Positions 8,910 to 19,203 of a DNA stretch of 64,000 nt are shown here, in pieces; the stretch's first letter is position 1; each line of letters starts with the position of its first letter. A model generated the notes under the pieces. That model did no database searches and was not told the origin of the DNA. It saw only the letters and a program-made list of their open reading frames with translations. The position numbers and the translations under genes are program-made. Source of the DNA: Aquimarina sp. ERC-38 (GTDB lineage: Bacteria; Bacteroidota; Bacteroidia; Flavobacteriales; Flavobacteriaceae); contig NZ_CP098511.1 in the NCBI RefSeq assembly GCF_026222555.1, positions 2,709,501-2,773,500 on the forward strand, written 5' to 3'.

Positions 8910-11756
8910 TTAATACCATTCCCTCGTAAATAATCCGATAAGCGTTTTAGGACTTAAGGTAATCATAAAACGAATTTTCTCCGAATAGTTAGGTTGGCTA
9001 ATTTCCCATCCGTTGTTAGAAACTACCGGAAAAAATAATTCAAAATAATCCTGTACCAGACTTAATCGTATTCCGGCATCATATACAAAATTAGGTTGAT
9101 TTCCTTTATTCTTTACTAACCCAATATCTCCGTAGGCATATATCCAATTCCAGATATTAGTATTAGCATTAGCCGTAGCAATCCATTGGTTGGCAAACGG
9201 GGTATCAAGTTGTGATTTAAATCCACCTTCGGCTGGAATGATTTGCTGGCTCACCAGACCTTCTTCTTCGCTTCTTCCGATATAATTGAAGTCAAATAAA
9301 TAATCAGAAGGTCGATCTAACGCAAAACTAAAGTAATCTCCATCTCTTTCCGTATCATTGAATAAAAAGGCTCCTGCAAAAAATCGTAGGTTGATAGATC
9401 GATTATTTAAAAATAACTTTCGGTAGTTAATCGTAGCTGCTATCTTACTAAAATTTTTAGCAATTTGATAGTCAATAAGATAAGAAGTAAAGTTAGTAAG
9501 GTTAAAATCCGAGTAAAGGTATCGGGTATTAAAAACACTATAATCAGGAGTATTAATAATATCGCCTAAGTTAGCCAACTGCTCTTCACCCGGTTCATCC
9601 CTAAAAACATTTACACTCCGAATACTTAAGTTTTCCTTTACATTACTTCGTAAATCCTTAGGTCTCCAAAAAAAAGTAACGGAGGGGGAAAACCTCCAGG
9701 CAAATAAATTTTCATTATAGCTACGTTTACTTCCGTTTACAATATATCTTATTTGATATAAGCCATCATCGGCTAAAAAATGTCGATACGTAATTCCACC
9801 ACCTCCAATTAAAGTTTTAGACCCAAAACCGTAACTAGGGGTAATTTTATACGAGAAATTTCGCCTGATAAAAGTAGTATTATAAAACTTGGCTCCTATA
9901 GTAAAACCATCATAGATATTGTCAAATTCAAATTCAGGTATAAAAAACATTTGACTTCTGCTAGGGTCTTCAATATCCTCAAAAAACCGAAACTGAAAGG
10001 GTTTATTAAAGAGACCTTTTAAATTCTTATAGTTATTTCTTCGGTTTACTTCGGGGATTACCCTATCGTAATCTAATACTAATTTATCGTAATCTTTATT
10101 TTCAATAGTGACTTTACGGGTATTAGAAATACTGTCAACCCAAGTGGTAAAAACCGGTTTTTTATCTTTCAAAGCAGTTATGGATACCGGCATTGAATTT
10201 TCTTTTGTGTTTTTAATCGTAATTTGTAAAGAATCCTTTTTCTTTTTAACGGATTTAAACGTAAAGTCAATTAACGAATTAGAACCTACAAAATCACTAA
10301 AAAACCAACTTACATCTTTATCCGTTTTTTCTTGAAGCAGTTCCTGAAATTGTGAAGAGCCAGTAATAGTAAATTGATTCCGGTCGTAGAATTCTCTTAT
10401 TGTATTAGAAAGTAGATTAGGAGCTTCCAGATAGGTTTCTAAATAACGCAAACCTACTCCGGCCTTATATGCATTTGCAATGTTTTTATTAAATTTTATT
10501 AGCTCATCTTGTGGCAAGTCTAGAGGTTGATGTAAAAACAACCTTGCCATATTCTTGTAAAGTAAAAAGTATTGGTCATTAAACTCAATATCAGAAAGAT
10601 GAAACCATCGAATACCAATAATATTACTGAGATTACCAATAGCTTTCATTTTTGAGTAATTTTTTTCTGTATACCCCATCATTAGATAAATGTGTAATCC
10701 GTCCTTCAACCAGGCATCATATCTGGGATTAATTAGTAAGGTTTTTTCAAGATAGTTCTCAGTAATAGCTTTTAACTGTTTGATTTCATATTGAAAGCCA
10801 TCCGGGAAGGGTCTTACAATATCAGGAAGTTGATTTAAACCATAGACCGGATTATTTTTATAATCATCTTTTGTAATAATAATCTTTTTATAAGGATAAT
10901 CTCCCAGATTATTTTTAAGATAATTGATAATTCGGGTGGTGGCAACTTTTTTCATCTCCGAACTTAAATCATTATCCTCAATATTACTAAGCAACTCAAG
11001 TTCGCCTATCTGATAATTATAAAATGAGTTTTTCTGTTCTAAGTAAATAATAAGTTCTGTCCGGTTATTACCTGTCAACAATATCTTTTTATAATTCGGA
11101 ATATTGCTATCTAGTTCGCTTTCTGTTAATTCTGTAGTGACATGGTAAATATCCGGAAGTTCGAATTCAATGGAATAATCGCTAATAGCACTAAAATAGT
11201 CGTCTAGGTTTTTATTGCTATAAGTTTGCCAACCTTCCTGATAAACAGCAGGAGTTATATACCAATGTTTCAAATGATAATCACCATTATCATAAAATCC
11301 AAAACGGGTAAACTTCTCACTGGGAATTTTTACGGTGTACGCCAATTGCAAGGTATAAGATTGTCCGGGAGCAAGAGGTTGGGGTAACGTGATTTTAATT
11401 AGGTCAGCCTGTTCTTCAAAACGTTGCCAGGTTAACATATGGTTCCGATCATCCTGAATTACTTTAATATCTGTACTTCCACGTTCAATATCCTTCGCAT
11501 AAAAAAATCGTTTTAGAAATTCTTCTGAAAAACGCTTTCCGAGGGGAGTTGTCTTATCCGTATAACTGTTGGCCCAATCTAAAAGAACCAGGTGATCCAG
11601 GGTGTCCCGGGACTTATTTTGATAGACAATGTTCTGATCAATAGTAATGGTATGTAGCGCGGCATCCAGTGTTGCATTCATAGTTACCTGATGTTGAGCC
11701 GTAAGAAACAACGTCTGTAAACAGGAAATAGCAATAACTAGTTTTCTAAAATTCAA
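8910..11756 (-). CDS. M1 aminopeptidase-like outer membrane protein without the zinc motif
   Basis: A 948-aa protein with a signal peptide (cleavage near FLTAQ). Residues about 20-480 resemble the M1 (gluzincin) aminopeptidase fold. The N-terminal beta domain has YTLQLAYTVKIPSEKFTRFGFY, and the block RYDAWLKDGLHIYLMMGYTEK aligns with the W-x-x-E-G-F-x-x-Y stretch that follows the zinc site in active enzymes. The HExxH motif itself is absent, and the downstream zinc glutamate position reads D/G, so peptidase activity is not expected. From about residue 580 the sequence alternates hydrophobic and polar residues and ends in aromatic FTREWY, as in an outer membrane beta-barrel. Likely a cell-surface pseudo-peptidase. 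It precedes the LOG and uvrA genes only by position. Confidence 0.75.
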   Translation of the reverse strand: MNFRKLVIAISCLQTLFLTAQHQVTMNATLDAALHTITIDQNIVYQNKSRDTLDHLVLLDWANSYTDKTTPLGKRFSEEFLKRFFYAKDIERGSTDIKVIQDDRNHMLTWQRFEEQADLIKITLPQPLAPGQSYTLQLAYTVKIPSEKFTRFGFYDNGDYHLKHWYITPAVYQEGWQTYSNKNLDDYFSAISDYSIEFELPDIYHVTTELTESELDSNIPNYKKILLTGNNRTELIIYLEQKNSFYNYQIGELELLSNIEDNDLSSEMKKVATTRIINYLKNNLGDYPYKKIIITKDDYKNNPVYGLNQLPDIVRPFPDGFQYEIKQLKAITENYLEKTLLINPRYDAWLKDGLHIYLMMGYTEKNYSKMKAIGNLSNIIGIRWFHLSDIEFNDQYFLLYKNMARLFLHQPLDLPQDELIKFNKNIANAYKAGVGLRYLETYLEAPNLLSNTIREFYDRNQFTITGSSQFQELLQEKTDKDVSWFFSDFVGSNSLIDFTFKSVKKKKDSLQITIKNTKENSMPVSITALKDKKPVFTTWVDSISNTRKVTIENKDYDKLVLDYDRVIPEVNRRNNYKNLKGLFNKPFQFRFFEDIEDPSRSQMFFIPEFEFDNIYDGFTIGAKFYNTTFIRRNFSYKITPSYGFGSKTLIGGGGITYRHFLADDGLYQIRYIVNGSKRSYNENLFAWRFSPSVTFFWRPKDLRSNVKENLSIRSVNVFRDEPGEEQLANLGDIINTPDYSVFNTRYLYSDFNLTNFTSYLIDYQIAKNFSKIAATINYRKLFLNNRSINLRFFAGAFLFNDTERDGDYFSFALDRPSDYLFDFNYIGRSEEEGLVSQQIIPAEGGFKSQLDTPFANQWIATANANTNIWNWIYAYGDIGLVKNKGNQPNFVYDAGIRLSLVQDYFELFFPVVSNNGWEISQPNYSEKIRFMITLSPKTLIGLFTREWY

Positions 11757-11803
11757 TTTTTTATTTTTAACGATAGGCTACAAAAGGAAATACCATAACA
11801 ATT

Positions 11804-12493
11804 TTAAAAGTTCGGACTTAAATTAAATTCGTTATAGAATTCATCCAGAATAGAAAGTACTTCTTCCGGGGTGTCCACTACGTGAATCAGGTCAATATCA
11901 CCTGAACTGATATTTTGAAAACTGTCCAGTAATGTAGTTTTTATCCAGTCTACCAATCCGCTCCAAAATTCGGTTCCAACTAAAATAATCGGGAATTTAC
12001 CAATCTTATTCGTCTGAATTAATGTGATGGCTTCAAACAATTCATCTAACGTGCCAAAGCCCCCGGGCATAACTACAAAACCCTGAGAATACTTGACAAA
12101 CATGACCTTTCTGACAAAGAAATAGTCAAAATCCAGGCTTTTATCACTGTCAATATAAGGGTTATCATGTTGCTCAAATGGCAAATCAATATTTAACCCC
12201 ACCGAAGTACCTCCTGCCAGATGTGCTCCTTTATTTCCGGCTTCCATAATTCCAGGACCACCTCCGGTAATAACTCCATAACCGTGCTGTACGATTTTTT
12301 CAGCCACATCTACGGCTAACTGATAGTATTTATTATCTGTTTTTGTCCGGGCAGAACCAAAAATCGAAACACAGGGACCAATTTTACTCATTTTTTCAAA
12401 CCCGGTGACAAATTCACCCATGATTTTAAAAATAGCCCAAGAATCGTTAGTTTTAATTTCGTTCCATCCTTTGTGACGTTGTTCTTTTCTCAT
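11804..12493 (-). CDS. LOG-family Rossmann-fold protein (TIGR00730)
   Basis: A 229-aa protein with the LOG signature: GVITGGGPGIMEAGNKGAH for nucleotide binding and VVMPGGFGTLDELFEAIT, which carries the PGGxGTxxE catalytic motif. Proteins of this family hydrolyse nucleoside 5'-monophosphates to base and ribose 5-phosphate and include cytokinin-activating LOG. In non-plant bacteria the physiological substrate is usually unknown. The central FDYFFVRKVMFVKYSQGF segment is typical of the longer bacterial subgroup. It lies between the M1-like gene and uvrA on the same strand. Confidence 0.9.
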   Translation of the reverse strand: MRKEQRHKGWNEIKTNDSWAIFKIMGEFVTGFEKMSKIGPCVSIFGSARTKTDNKYYQLAVDVAEKIVQHGYGVITGGGPGIMEAGNKGAHLAGGTSVGLNIDLPFEQHDNPYIDSDKSLDFDYFFVRKVMFVKYSQGFVVMPGGFGTLDELFEAITLIQTNKIGKFPIILVGTEFWSGLVDWIKTTLLDSFQNISSGDIDLIHVVDTPEEVLSILDEFYNEFNLSPNF

Positions 12494-12577
12494 ATTTTAT
12501 AAATCCGTACTTCATAGCCATTGGATTACCAGTAATAAATACGTTAAATGATAATCTATGTGACAATAATAAGTACA

Positions 12578-15436
12578 CTATTTTACACTTGCTATTTGTT
12601 TAGGTGCTAATTCTTTCTTTAAGAATCTGGCAGTATGACTATTAGGGTCATTGCTTACTTTTTCGGGCGTTCCTTTAGTGACTACCGTTCCTCCGTTCTT
12701 TCCACCTTCCGGTCCAATATCAATAATATAATCAGCAATCTTGACAACATCCAGGTTATGCTCTATTATTAAAACGGTATTTCCTTTGTCGACTAATTCA
12801 TTTAAAACTTCCATCAATACCCGGATATCTTCAAAATGTAATCCGGTGGTAGGTTCATCCAGAATATAAAAGGTATTTCCGGTATCTCTTTTTGATAGTT
12901 CTGTAGCCAATTTAATTCGTTGCGCTTCTCCTCCGGAAAGGGTGGTGGATTGTTGTCCAAGTGTTATATACCCCAGTCCTACATCCTTTATAGTCTTTAA
13001 CTTTCGGTATATCCGGGGAATCTGATCAAAAAAGTCACAACTATCATTAATAGTCATTTCTAATACATCCGAAATGGATTTTCCCTTATATCGTATTTCC
13101 AGGGTTTCCCGGTTAAAACGCTTGCCCTGGCAGGTCTCACATTCTACATATACGTCCGGTAAAAAATTCATCTCTATCACCCGTAATCCACCACCTTTAC
13201 AAGTTTCACAGCGTCCTCCGGCTACATTAAAACTAAAGCGTCCCGGTTTATATCCCCGGATCATTGCTTCAGGGGTTTTTGAAAATAAATTTCGAATCTC
13301 GGAAAATACACCAGTATACGTTGCCGGATTTGACCTCGGAGTTCTTCCGATAGGCGTTTGATTGATATCAATTACTTTATCTGTATGATCCAACCCTGTA
13401 ATACTTTTATAAGGCATTGGTTCTTTTACCCCGTTAAAGTAATGTGCATTCATGATCGGGTATAGGGTTTCATTAATCAAGGTAGATTTACCACTTCCGG
13501 AAACTCCGGTTACTACGATCATCTTTCCTAAAGGCAGGTCAATAGAAACATTTTTTAAATTATTACCCGTAGCCCCTTTTAAACTAATTTTCTTCCCATT
13601 TCCTTTTCTTCTTTTTTTCGGAATTTCAATTTCCCGTTTACCGGAAAGGTAATCGGCAGTTAAGGTCTGATGCAGGTACAATTCTTCCGGCGGTCCTTCA
13701 CTAATAATTTCGCCTCCGTATTTACCTGCCCGGGGCCCAATATCAATAACGTAATCCGCCCGTTCGATCATGTCTTTATCATGCTCCACAACAATAACAG
13801 AATTACCCAAATCCCGAAGTTGTACCAGGGAATTAATTAGTTTCTCATTATCTCTTTGATGTAAGCCAATACTGGGTTCGTCCAGGATATAGAGTACTCC
13901 TACCAACTGCGAACCTATCTGCGTGGCAAGCCGGATCCGTTGTGCTTCTCCGCCTGATAAGGATTTACTGCTTCGGTTAAGGGATAGGTAAGTAAGTCCC
14001 ACATCAATTAGAAATTGAACTCTGGTTTTAATTTCTTTTATAATTTCACTTGCAATGCTTTGTTGTCTTTCTGAAAGGCGATCTGTTAGGCCTTCAAACC
14101 AATCAGCAAGTTCAACAATGTCCATCAACGCCAGTTCGGCAATATTTTTACCATCTACCTTAAAGTATAAAGATTCTTTGTTTAAACGGGAACCTTTACA
14201 GACCGGACAGGTGATATGATCCATAAATTCCTTTGCCCATCGCTTTAAAGAAGCCGAATCATTATTTTTATAAGTATTTTCAATAAAAGTAGCTACCCCT
14301 TCAAAATCAATTTTATACGACCGGGTAACTCCCAGAGTTTTACTATTTACCGAAAATTTATCGCTTCCGCCGTATAAAATAACTTGTAAAGCCTCCTTTG
14401 GGATACTTGCAATAGGATCACTTAATTTAAAATTGAATTTTTTACCTATTAAGTCCAGTTGTTTAAAGATCCAATTGTTTTTCTGTGGTCCTTGCGGCAC
14501 GAGCCCCCCGGCTTTAATAGATTTGGTAGTATCCGGGATGATTTTTTTTTCATTTACTTCATATAAACTGCCAATACCGTTACAATTCTGACAGGCACCT
14601 TTTGGAGAATTAAAAGAGAAATTGTTTGGTTCGGAGTTAGGATACGAAATTCCGCTTGATGGACACATTAAATTCCGGCTAAAAAAGCGAGATTCCCCGG
14701 TTTCCTGTTCAATCACCATTAAGATATCATTACCATGATACATAGCGGTGTTTATGGTTTCCATAAGTCTTTTAGGATCCTCGCTACCATCCTTGTCAAT
14801 AACCAACCGATCAATGACAATTTCGATATCATGCGTTTTGTAACGATCCAGTTTCATGCCTTTGGTAATATCCTTAATCTCACCATCGGTACGAACTTTA
14901 ACAAATCCCTGTTTTGCAATTTGTTCAAATAACTCGCGGTAATGACCTTTACGAGAACGAATGACTGGAGCCAGGATATTAATACGTTTTCCGTTATAAT
15001 TATTAAGAATAAGATCTCGGATCTGCTCATCGCTATAACTGACCATGCGTTCTCCAGTGTTGTAACTATAGGCATCACTGGCGCGGGCGAATAAGAGCCG
15101 TAAAAAATCGTAAATTTCTGTAATGGTGCCTACCGTACTACGCGGACTTTTACTGGTCGTTTTTTGCTCAATGGCAATAACCGGGGATAATCCGTCTATT
15201 TTATCCACATCGGGACGTTCCAGACTCCCTAAAAACTGGCGGGCGTAAGCGGAAAAGGTTTCGATATACCTACGTTGCCCTTCGGCATAAATGGTATCAA
15301 AGGCCAGTGAAGATTTACCAGAACCAGAGAGGCCGGTAATAACCACAAGTTTTTCTCGGGGAATGGTTACATCAATATTTTTAAGATTGTGCACTCTAGC
15401 CCCTAAAACTTCAATGTTTTCTTCGAATTCCGCCAT
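12578..15436 (-). CDS. uvrA: Excinuclease ABC subunit A
   Basis: UvrA is the damage-recognition ATPase of nucleotide excision repair. It is about 952 aa with two ABC modules: Walker [15 protein letters not shown] near the N-terminus and [12 protein letters not shown] near residue 640, with signature motifs [12 protein letters not shown] and [12 protein letters not shown]. Zinc modules are visible: CPVCKGSRL, and CETCKGGG paired with CETCQGKRF. The N-terminal zinc site reads CPSSG...CQNC, so one of the usual four cysteines is missing. I start at the ATG for [10 protein letters not shown]. Another in-frame ATG six codons upstream falls inside a -7-type promoter box (15452-15459) and would probably precede the transcript start. 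Confidence 0.96.
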   Translation of the reverse strand: MAEFEENIEVLGARVHNLKNIDVTIPREKLVVITGLSGSGKSSLAFDTIYAEGQRRYIETFSAYARQFLGSLERPDVDKIDGLSPVIAIEQKTTSKSPRSTVGTITEIYDFLRLLFARASDAYSYNTGERMVSYSDEQIRDLILNNYNGKRINILAPVIRSRKGHYRELFEQIAKQGFVKVRTDGEIKDITKGMKLDRYKTHDIEIVIDRLVIDKDGSEDPKRLMETINTAMYHGNDILMVIEQETGESRFFSRNLMCPSSGISYPNSEPNNFSFNSPKGACQNCNGIGSLYEVNEKKIIPDTTKSIKAGGLVPQGPQKNNWIFKQLDLIGKKFNFKLSDPIASIPKEALQVILYGGSDKFSVNSKTLGVTRSYKIDFEGVATFIENTYKNNDSASLKRWAKEFMDHITCPVCKGSRLNKESLYFKVDGKNIAELALMDIVELADWFEGLTDRLSERQQSIASEIIKEIKTRVQFLIDVGLTYLSLNRSSKSLSGGEAQRIRLATQIGSQLVGVLYILDEPSIGLHQRDNEKLINSLVQLRDLGNSVIVVEHDKDMIERADYVIDIGPRAGKYGGEIISEGPPEELYLHQTLTADYLSGKREIEIPKKRRKGNGKKISLKGATGNNLKNVSIDLPLGKMIVVTGVSGSGKSTLINETLYPIMNAHYFNGVKEPMPYKSITGLDHTDKVIDINQTPIGRTPRSNPATYTGVFSEIRNLFSKTPEAMIRGYKPGRFSFNVAGGRCETCKGGGLRVIEMNFLPDVYVECETCQGKRFNRETLEIRYKGKSISDVLEMTINDSCDFFDQIPRIYRKLKTIKDVGLGYITLGQQSTTLSGGEAQRIKLATELSKRDTGNTFYILDEPTTGLHFEDIRVLMEVLNELVDKGNTVLIIEHNLDVVKIADYIIDIGPEGGKNGGTVVTKGTPEKVSNDPNSHTARFLKKELAPKQIASVK

Positions 15437-15451
15437 ATTTTTGCAAAGTTG

Positions 15452-15459
15452 CAAAGGTA
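15452..15459 (-). promoter_or_regulatory. Candidate -7 box (TACCTTTG) of uvrA
   Basis: On the minus strand TACCTTTG matches TAnnTTTG exactly and lies 15 bases before the preferred uvrA ATG. The nearest TTG upstream is 24 bases away, longer than the usual 17-20, so only the -7 half is convincing. It supports the shorter uvrA start. Confidence 0.45.
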
Positions 15460-15589
15460 GTGATTTCGCCTTGGATAGTAAAACAAGTGTAACTTTGAGA
15501 GATGTTAAAGATTGTTAAGTAGTTATTCTCTTTTTAATATGAGAAGTACAAGGTATTTGTTATTGATTATTAAGTTATAAAGTAGACTA

Positions 15590-15950
15590 GCCAAAAGGCA
15601 CTAGGCAAAAGTGTCTGGTGTTATTAATTATTAGGTTACTGAGTTATTAAGTTATTAAGTTGGGTTATTTAGTTTATTTGTTGTTTTCTTAAAATGTTAG
15701 AAGTTAGTAATAGACCGAGGGCTGAGGTACTCGAAGCCCGGTTTCTTTTAGTAATTAGCCAAAAGGCATTAGGCAAAAGTGTCTGGCGTTATTGATTATT
15801 AAGTTACTGAGTTATTAGGTTATTAAGTTGGGTTATTTAGTTTATTTATTATTTTCTTAAAATGTTAGAAGTTAGTAATAGACCGAGGGCTGAGGTACTC
15901 GAAGCCCGGTTTCTTTTAGTAATTAGCCAAAAGATACTAGGTAAAAGGTG
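15590..15950. repeat. 168-bp tandem repeat, two full units plus partial third
   Basis: Units start at 15590, 15758 and 15926, each with GCCAAAAGGCA or a close variant, giving an exact 168-bp period. By eye units one and two differ at about 7 of 168 positions; the third stops after about 25 bp. Each unit contains several TTATTAAGTTATTAAG-like sub-repeats, a short GTGTCTGG motif and a small inverted repeat (GGGCT...AGCCC) followed by TTTCTTTT. No reading frame crosses the array. It fills most of the 678-bp gap between uvrA and the next gene. Confidence 0.9.
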
Positions 15951-16114
15951 ATTTTTATATGATTGTTTGATAGTTTTATGTCCTGCTTCTTGGTTCTTGC
16001 GTCCTGATTCTCATATCTAATTTCAATTGTCCATAATTTTAGTACTAAATCAAAGCCACAAAAACCAAATTTGCAATATCCCACTCTTTGTTTATTTTCG
16101 TAAAAAATTTAAAT

Positions 16115-16636
16115 ATGATTTTAGGTATCGGTTCTAGGATTAAACATCCTACTCACGGATTAGGGGTAGTGACAAATGTGACTTCAAAAATGTATTGGGT
16201 TACTTTTATAGAGAAGGGACTGGAAACTATTGGGGTAGATGAAGATTTTGAGGTGATTGAAGGAGTAGATGGTGAAGTGGACAGTGTAAGTTTCCTGGAA
16301 GTAGAATCTATTTTAAAAAATATACTTAAAAAGTACAGTGATATTTCTGAAATTGTTCCTATCGCAGATAAATGGAAAGGCGGAAAATTAGTTTTAGAAC
16401 CGGTAGATACGAATCTAGCGTCCAAAGAGGTCCCTATTGATACCTTTTTTCATAAAATTGTAATGGTAAGAGATCGTGTTCGGGTAATGGAGCAAAAGAT
16501 CAATAGCTCTGCCCTGGATGAACAACTGAAAATTGATTTGCAACAATATATTTCTCGAATTTACGGAAGCCTGACTACCTTTAATGTTCTTTTTAAAAAT
16601 AAATCACAACATTTTTCAGGAAGTAGTTCTAAATAA
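16115..16636 (+). CDS. Conserved hypothetical protein with N-terminal KOW/Tudor-like domain
   Basis: A 173-aa protein. The N-terminal 45 residues (GSRIKHPTHGLGVVTNVTSK then YWVTFIEKGLETIGVDEDFE) look like the small beta-barrel seen at the end of PcrA/UvrD-type helicases and in KOW/Tudor domains, which bind protein or nucleic acid. The rest is charged and helical, with a possible coiled segment near RVRVMEQKINSS and the end. I start at ATG 16115 (MILGIGSRIKH). A TTG nine codons upstream is in frame but gives an unlikely hydrophobic extension. No function is assigned. Confidence 0.75.
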   Translation: MILGIGSRIKHPTHGLGVVTNVTSKMYWVTFIEKGLETIGVDEDFEVIEGVDGEVDSVSFLEVESILKNILKKYSDISEIVPIADKWKGGKLVLEPVDTNLASKEVPIDTFFHKIVMVRDRVRVMEQKINSSALDEQLKIDLQQYISRIYGSLTTFNVLFKNKSQHFSGSSSK

Positions 16637-16698
16637 TGCAGCGTATATCTATTATATTTCTTTGATGCTATTACTTTGTCAATTGTCAATATAGTTTG

Positions 16699-17769
16699 TT
16701 ATAAACTTTCATAATAATCAAAAGCCGCTTCTATAATATCTTCGGATACTAACTGGTTAAATACGGCTTCTCCTATTTCTTTTAAGAGTACAAAATAGAC
16801 ATTTCCGTTTTCGTTTTTTTTATCGAAAATAAGTAGCTCTTTAATTTTCATGCGGTCTTCTCTGGCAATAGCCACTTTATTAAAAGTAGCCAGGATTACC
16901 TCACTAATTTCAGTCAATTCGTTATTAGTCAAACCGGTTAGTTCTTTAGAAATATAACTTTCAAGAATCATCCCAATGGCAATGGCTTCCCCGTGTAAAA
17001 GGATAGGCTTGTCCGGATTTGTCAAGTAAAAAGACTCTATTGCATGTCCTAGGGTATGCCCAAAATTAAGGAATTTCCGAATGTTTTGTTCGGTGGGGTC
17101 TTTTTTTACAATATTATTTTTAATAATTACCGAATCATAAATCATTTGACCTAATTCCGAATGATCAACCGCAGATAAATCACTTAGCTTTTTCCAATAT
17201 CCACGGTCTTTGATCAAACCGTGTTTTAACATTTCGGCAAAACCACTACACATTTGGTTCACCGGAAGGGTTTCTAAATACTCAGGATCGACCAATACCA
17301 TTTCGGATTCGCTAATAACCCCCACCATATTTTTTAAATTACCCAAGTCCACACCTGTTTTTCCGCCTACGGAAGCATCCACCATAGCAAGTAGGGTAGT
17401 AGGTACATTTATATATTTGATTCCTCTTTTAAAGGTACAGGCGATAAAACCACCCATATCTGTAACTACACCACCCCCCAAATTGATCATCAGGCTTTTA
17501 CGATCCGCCCCTAATTCTGATAAAACATTCCAGATACCGGTACAGGTCTCAATATTTTTATGAATTTCACCCGGTTCTACTTCAATAATTTCAGTATCAT
17601 ACGAAGCTTCAATATTACTCATAAAATGCGCGAAACAATTCTGATGAGTATTTGTGTCTACCAGGATAAATATTCTAGAATGCTCGGCACTTTCTAAATA
17701 TTTGTTTAATTCAAGGTATGCAGTATGCCCAAAATGTACTACGGAGGCTAAGGAGGTTATCGATTGCAT
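16699..17769 (-). CDS. aroB: 3-dehydroquinate synthase
   Basis: AroB catalyses the second step of the shikimate pathway (DAHP to 3-dehydroquinate) with NAD and a divalent metal. The protein is 356 aa. The central signature is clear: NLGGGVVTDMGGFIACTFKRG, then NVPTTLLAMVDASVGGKTGVDLGNLKNMVG. Metal ligands are within FAEMLKHGLI, FGHTLGHAIES and LLHGEAIAIGM. It stands alone on the minus strand. Its pathway product, chorismate, feeds the MenF reaction encoded earlier in the window, but the genes are not linked in an operon. Confidence 0.96.
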   Translation of the reverse strand: MQSITSLASVVHFGHTAYLELNKYLESAEHSRIFILVDTNTHQNCFAHFMSNIEASYDTEIIEVEPGEIHKNIETCTGIWNVLSELGADRKSLMINLGGGVVTDMGGFIACTFKRGIKYINVPTTLLAMVDASVGGKTGVDLGNLKNMVGVISESEMVLVDPEYLETLPVNQMCSGFAEMLKHGLIKDRGYWKKLSDLSAVDHSELGQMIYDSVIIKNNIVKKDPTEQNIRKFLNFGHTLGHAIESFYLTNPDKPILLHGEAIAIGMILESYISKELTGLTNNELTEISEVILATFNKVAIAREDRMKIKELLIFDKKNENGNVYFVLLKEIGEAVFNQLVSEDIIEAAFDYYESL

Positions 17770-17919
17770 GGTAAAACTATTCTGAACGCGAAATTAACTA
17801 GAATTCTATATAATAACACCTTTAAGTACTATTTTTTAAGAATATCAAAAATGGCAAACGCGCCACAAGGATTCATGGAAAAACGGTAACTTTGGAAGAC
17901 AGGTTTAAATTGAAGAAAT

Positions 17920-19107
17920 ATGAAAACAATGGTTCCTATAAATGTACTATTTGACAATACTAAAATCGCTTTTAAATTAAAAAGCGATGCTGATCTGGAA
18001 AGGGCTTACTTCTTATTTAAAATGATTGCAAATGAACCGCTGGTAAGGATTGGTACGGCAGTAACTAATTTTGCCCTAAAAGCGCATTTACCCGTTCAGG
18101 GATTGATTCGGGCCACTGTTTTTGACCACTTTTGTGGGGGAGTTGATGAAGAAGATTGTCTGCCGGTTATTGATAAAATGTATACGCAAGGTAAAGTATC
18201 CTCAGTTTTGGACTATTCTGTAGAAGGTAAAGAAGAAGAAGCCCAGTTTGATGCGGCTTGTCAAAAAATTTTAAAAATCCTTGATTTTGTAGACGAAAAA
18301 GAAGCCATTCCTTTTGGGGTGTTTAAACCAACCGGATTCGGACGTTTTGAACTATGGAAAAAAAAGTCTGCTGGTCTACTTTTAACTCCTGAAGAGGAAG
18401 AAGAATGGAACCGGATCATAGAACGGTTTCACCTGGTATGTCGTAAAGCTCACGATTGTAATGTACCCTTGCTTATTGATGCCGAAGAGAGTTGGATGCA
18501 GGATGCGGCAGACGATCTGGTAACCGATCTGATGAACATTTATAATAAGAAGAAAGCAATCGTGTACAATACCCTGCAGATGTACCGACACGACCGACAT
18601 GCCTATTTTCAAAAACTACATCAAAAAGCAATAAAAGAAGGCTTTGTTATCGGTATTAAAATTGTAAGGGGTGCCTATATGGAAAAAGAGAATGAACGTG
18701 CCAAAGAAAAAGGCTATGCTTCTCCTATTTGTAAAGATAAACAAACCACCGATCAGAATTTTGACAATACACTTGAATATATTTTATCTAACTTAGAACA
18801 TATTTCGGTGTTTATTGGTACGCATAACGAAGCAAGTTGTTATAAAGCTATTGACTTGATGTCACAATACAACCTGGATAAAACGGATGAGCGAATATGG
18901 TTCGGGCAATTATACGGAATGAGTGACCATATCAGTTTTAATCTAGCTGAAGAAGGGTATCAGGTAGCAAAGTACCTGCCTTTTGGCCCGGTAAGAGATG
19001 TAATGCCTTATTTGATCCGTCGAGCTGAAGAAAATACCTCAGTTGCCGGACAAACCACTCGGGAGTTAGACCTTATTAGTAAAGAAAGAAAACGACGTAA
19101 AGTTTAA
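17920..19107 (+). CDS. Proline dehydrogenase (monofunctional PRODH)
   Basis: A 395-aa FAD enzyme oxidising L-proline to pyrroline-5-carboxylate. It resembles the eukaryote-like monofunctional PRODH of Bacteroidota rather than PutA. Typical segments are CNVPLLIDAEESWMQ, YNTLQMYRHDR, IKIVRGAYMEKENERAKEKGY, FIGTHNEAS, WFGQLYGMSDHISF and the C-terminal VMPYLIRRAEENTSVAGQ, which includes the RRxxEN substrate-binding motif. A TAACTTTG -7-type box lies about 25 bp upstream. Ornithine aminotransferase follows 96 bp downstream on the same strand and shares the pyrroline-5-carboxylate/glutamate-semialdehyde intermediate, so together they form a proline/ornithine catabolic pair. Confidence 0.93.
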   Translation: MKTMVPINVLFDNTKIAFKLKSDADLERAYFLFKMIANEPLVRIGTAVTNFALKAHLPVQGLIRATVFDHFCGGVDEEDCLPVIDKMYTQGKVSSVLDYSVEGKEEEAQFDAACQKILKILDFVDEKEAIPFGVFKPTGFGRFELWKKKSAGLLLTPEEEEEWNRIIERFHLVCRKAHDCNVPLLIDAEESWMQDAADDLVTDLMNIYNKKKAIVYNTLQMYRHDRHAYFQKLHQKAIKEGFVIGIKIVRGAYMEKENERAKEKGYASPICKDKQTTDQNFDNTLEYILSNLEHISVFIGTHNEASCYKAIDLMSQYNLDKTDERIWFGQLYGMSDHISFNLAEEGYQVAKYLPFGPVRDVMPYLIRRAEENTSVAGQTTRELDLISKERKRRKV

Positions 19108-19203
19108 GTACTTTTTCGCTAATTTTGTAAGTGCGGATGATTTCTCTCCTCATCATTTCATAAAAGTAGGAATCACTTATGTATTTAGATTAAAACGAAA
19201 CAC

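Noticed and set aside
15590..15950. Tandem repeat considered as a CRISPR array
   Set aside because: The period is 168 bp with the whole unit conserved; there are no short repeats with variable spacers and no cas genes.
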